From Bacteroidota bacterium (lineage in GTDB: Bacteria > Bacteroidota > Bacteroidia > Bacteroidales > UBA4417): DNA of 40,202 bases. The translations under genes were made by a program, and so were the position numbers. This document shows positions 37,926-40,202 of this stretch, in pieces. Location: positions 1 to 40,202 of the forward strand of contig JAKLFM010000026.1 in assembly GCA_022711175.1 (NCBI GenBank), written 5' to 3'. Under the pieces are notes generated by a model. It did no database searches. It was given only the letters and a program-made list of their open reading frames with translations, and was not told the origin of the DNA. Numbering within the stretch: the stretch's first letter is position 1; each line of letters starts with the position of its first letter.

Positions 37926-40202
37926 TTATTTCAACGTAAATATCGAAGGTTTGTCAGTTATAAGCTGATGTTTTTCTCCGTTGATTTCGACTATTGCATT
38001 TCCATTGGTCTGAATGGTGATTGAGTCGTGCATTACATTGAAATGGTAATCTGTTCCCCTGAAAGTAAAACCAAACGCAATGCCTTGCCATGATGCCGGC
38101 AGGGCAGGGTTTATTTTCAGGATTTCGTCCCCGAAGTCGATGCCTGCATAGGTGGTGATGGCAATGAGAATGGTACCGGCCATAACGCCTGCATGGATGC
38201 CTTCGGCGGTGGTGCCGCCCTGTATATCCACGTAATCGCTGGCCAGCGCATCGCTGTATAGTTCCCAGCTCATGGCGTGGTTGCCTGCAAGGGCTGCCAG
38301 TTTCGAATGAACAATACGGCTGAGTGTGCTGCCGTGCGAGGTACGCTTAAAGTAGTATTCGAGATTTTTCTCCAGGTAATCACCAGGCAAAGCATAACCC
38401 AGGTTGGTCAGGATGCCGTCAACCGTTTCCTTGTCAAGATTATAGAACGTCATGAGCGCATCTGCCTGCTTCGAAACCTTGAAGGCATCGGGCGTAAGCC
38501 CTTCCGACTTCAGAATGCGGTCCATGCGGTAAATGTTACCGTATTTAGCCTTGTAATAATTCCAGTCCAGCTCTTTGAGGTCGAAATAGCCGTCGTACTG
38601 GGCAATGATGCCATCGGTGCTGACGGGTATTGCCAGCTTTCGCGAAATGTCATTCCAATGATGCAGTTCTTCCTCTTCCAGGTTAATGAGGTTTTTTAAC
38701 CGTTTTATCTCTTCAGTTCCAATGATTTCCTGAATGGTATCAACCTTTGAGAACATCCAGGCAGCCATCAGGTTGGTATAGGCGTTGTTGGTAAGCCCGC
38801 CTTCTTTTGCCTCAGGATATTGTTCATGAAATTCATCCGGGCCCATCACTTTCCTGATGTCGTAACGGCCGGATTTCTTATTCCATTCCGCTTTGCTTGC
38901 CCAAAACCTGCATATTTCGAAAAACATTTCTGCCCCGTATTGCTTCATGAAATCGGCATCGAGTGTTATCGAATAATACTGCCATATGTTATAGGCAATT
39001 GCCAGTGAAACATGTCGTTGCAGCGAACTGTGGTCGGGGTCCCACTGCCCGTTCAGCGGGTTGAGGTGGATGATCTGCGTTTCTTCCCTGCCGTCGGAGC
39101 CGCTCTGCCAGGGAAACATTGCTCCCCGGTAACCATATTCTTTTGCATAAGCCCGTGCCTGGTCAAGGCGCTTGTAGCGGTACATAAGCATGGCTTTTGC
39201 CACTTCGGGGAGTTGAAGATCATACAACGGCAGGATAAAAAGTTCATCCCAGAATATGTGCCCGCGGTATGCTTCGCCGTGAAGTCCCCGTGCCGTGATG
39301 CTTGCATCAATGCCAGCATTGTTTGGCGACATGGAGACCATCAGGTGGTATAGATGCAGCCTGATAAGCTTCTGAGCAAAACGGTCACCGGTAATTTTGA
39401 TGTCGATTTTTTTCCAGATAGCTGACCATGCCCTGGCACTCTCTTCGAGAAGGGTATCAAAATCAGCAGCCTGGCTGACGGTTTTGAGCGATTCGGCAAG
39501 CGGATCGGTGACGTCGTCGGGTTTGGAAGTGTAAATGGCAACCTTCTTCACCATTGAATAAAGGTTTCCCTGTTCGACAGCAAAAGTGGTCTCACCGTAT
39601 ACTGCGCCGGGTTCGGTGTGTGGTTCAAGCAAGTAACCTTTCGGGGATAAGTCGGAGTAGAACTGGCTGACAGATGCTACCGCAATTTTTATCCCTGATT
39701 GGGTTGTTTCGACAAGCAACTGCTGCAAGTTGCCCTCAGCTTTTTGCTCAATTGGCTTTAAATGTTTTTGGTTCAGGCTCTTATAACGATCAACGCCTGC
39801 ATTGATGATAGCGCCGTTGATTCCGGTTTTGATGGTAATACTGTCTGAATAGTTTAACGGGATAAGCGTGTATCGCAGGGCTGCCAGATGGCGGTTGTGC
39901 ATGGAAGCGAACCTGTCGCTGATAATCAGCGTTTCATTTCCCTGGCTGTCGCGAACTTCGATATGCCTTGTGACGAGGCCTGTGCGGAAATCGAGATGAC
40001 GTTCGATGTAGGTCACTTCACAGGCATCAGAGTCTGTCCATTCTCCATCGTTGATTTTGAAAGTGACCGGCAGCCAGTTGGGGATATTTACAAAATCTTC
40101 GTTTTCAACGTCTTTTCCCGCGATAGGAGTGATCAAACGGTTGTATAATCCTGCAACATATGTTCCCGGGTAATGATCTGTGCCGGCAGAAGCCTCTTCC
40201 AT
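37926..40202 (-). CDS. GH65 family glycoside phosphorylase/hydrolase, N-terminus outside the window
   Basis: A 758-residue fragment of a GH65 enzyme (kojibiose, maltose or trehalose phosphorylase-like). The Met at the window edge is internal: homologues have a GNGYxGxRG segment just before EEASAGTDHYPGTYVAG. The middle contains the (alpha/alpha)6 barrel. The catalytic general acid lies in VMGPDEFHEQYP and the phosphate-binding loop in TSHGSTLSRIVHS. The latter indicates a phosphorylase acting on an alpha-glucoside and releasing beta-glucose 1-phosphate. The C-terminal beta-sandwich ends the protein. The nearby P-loop kinase may be in the same operon. The exact disaccharide cannot be told from these motifs. 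Confidence 0.92.
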   Translation of the reverse strand: MEEASAGTDHYPGTYVAGLYNRLITPIAGKDVENEDFVNIPNWLPVTFKINDGEWTDSDACEVTYIERHLDFRTGLVTRHIEVRDSQGNETLIISDRFASMHNRHLAALRYTLIPLNYSDSITIKTGINGAIINAGVDRYKSLNQKHLKPIEQKAEGNLQQLLVETTQSGIKIAVASVSQFYSDLSPKGYLLEPHTEPGAVYGETTFAVEQGNLYSMVKKVAIYTSKPDDVTDPLAESLKTVSQAADFDTLLEESARAWSAIWKKIDIKITGDRFAQKLIRLHLYHLMVSMSPNNAGIDASITARGLHGEAYRGHIFWDELFILPLYDLQLPEVAKAMLMYRYKRLDQARAYAKEYGYRGAMFPWQSGSDGREETQIIHLNPLNGQWDPDHSSLQRHVSLAIAYNIWQYYSITLDADFMKQYGAEMFFEICRFWASKAEWNKKSGRYDIRKVMGPDEFHEQYPEAKEGGLTNNAYTNLMAAWMFSKVDTIQEIIGTEEIKRLKNLINLEEEELHHWNDISRKLAIPVSTDGIIAQYDGYFDLKELDWNYYKAKYGNIYRMDRILKSEGLTPDAFKVSKQADALMTFYNLDKETVDGILTNLGYALPGDYLEKNLEYYFKRTSHGSTLSRIVHSKLAALAGNHAMSWELYSDALASDYVDIQGGTTAEGIHAGVMAGTILIAITTYAGIDFGDEILKINPALPASWQGIAFGFTFRGTDYHFNVMHDSITIQTNGNAIVEINGEKHQLITDKPSIFTLK

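Noticed and set aside
1..40202. tRNA or rRNA genes
   Set aside because: I looked for cloverleaf-like segments and rRNA signatures while reading and found none that I could support.

Overview
The window is chromosomal DNA from a member of the Bacteroidota, probably an environmental Bacteroidales or Marinilabiliales-like lineage; this is inferred from gene content, as no rRNA is present. Supporting signs are a SusC/SusD pair, type IX secretion C-terminal sorting domains on two secreted proteins, the gliding genes gldD and gldE next to mutY, an HU gene next to a ribonuclease G gene, promoters of the TAnnTTTG type, and weak or absent Shine-Dalgarno sequences.

Layout. (1) 168-3874, plus strand: a three-gene biotin-dependent acyl-CoA carboxylase operon (biotin carboxylase, biotin carrier, carboxyltransferase). 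(2) 3869-8230, minus strand: a DcuC/YfcC-type permease, an exported M14 metallopeptidase and an N-succinylamino acid racemase/o-succinylbenzoate synthase-type enolase. (3) 8357-9457: a lone secreted protein with a type IX sorting tail. (4) 9576-19191: the most interesting block. A minus-strand operon (exported cyanophycinase, SusC, SusD, PKD/beta-propeller lipoprotein) is divergent from a plus-strand operon (isoaspartyl dipeptidase, exported M28 peptidase). Together they look like an outer-membrane uptake and degradation locus for cyanophycin or related beta-aspartyl peptides. (5) 19297-25134: a membrane-anchored PHP-like protein, a GT39/GT83-type glycosyltransferase, a small lipoprotein and a secreted M14 carboxypeptidase. 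(6) 25244-30697: a conserved core cluster, gldD-gldE-mutY divergent from HU, a 29-residue COX24-like ribosomal protein and ribonuclease G.

(7) 30698-37208 is a plastic, repeat-rich region. It holds a REP-bounded tyrosine-transposase (RAYT) unit with an in-frame stop, an orphan SusC-like receptor, a DUF559 endonuclease gene lying between inverted palindromic repeats, a complete IS3-family element with recognisable ends and target duplication, and a truncated second RAYT copy carrying the same stop codon. (8) 37209-40202, minus strand: a P-loop uridine-kinase-like enzyme and a GH65 phosphorylase-like enzyme that runs off the window edge.

How it may work together: SusC/D would take up peptide polymer fragments, the exported cyanophycinase would release beta-Asp-Arg dipeptides, and the cytoplasmic isoaspartyl dipeptidase would split them to aspartate and arginine. 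The YfcC-like permease and the other peptidases nearby would fit the handling of amino acids or dipeptides. The substrate assignment rests on the cyanophycinase and IadA motifs and on the gene order; it is not proven by the sequence.
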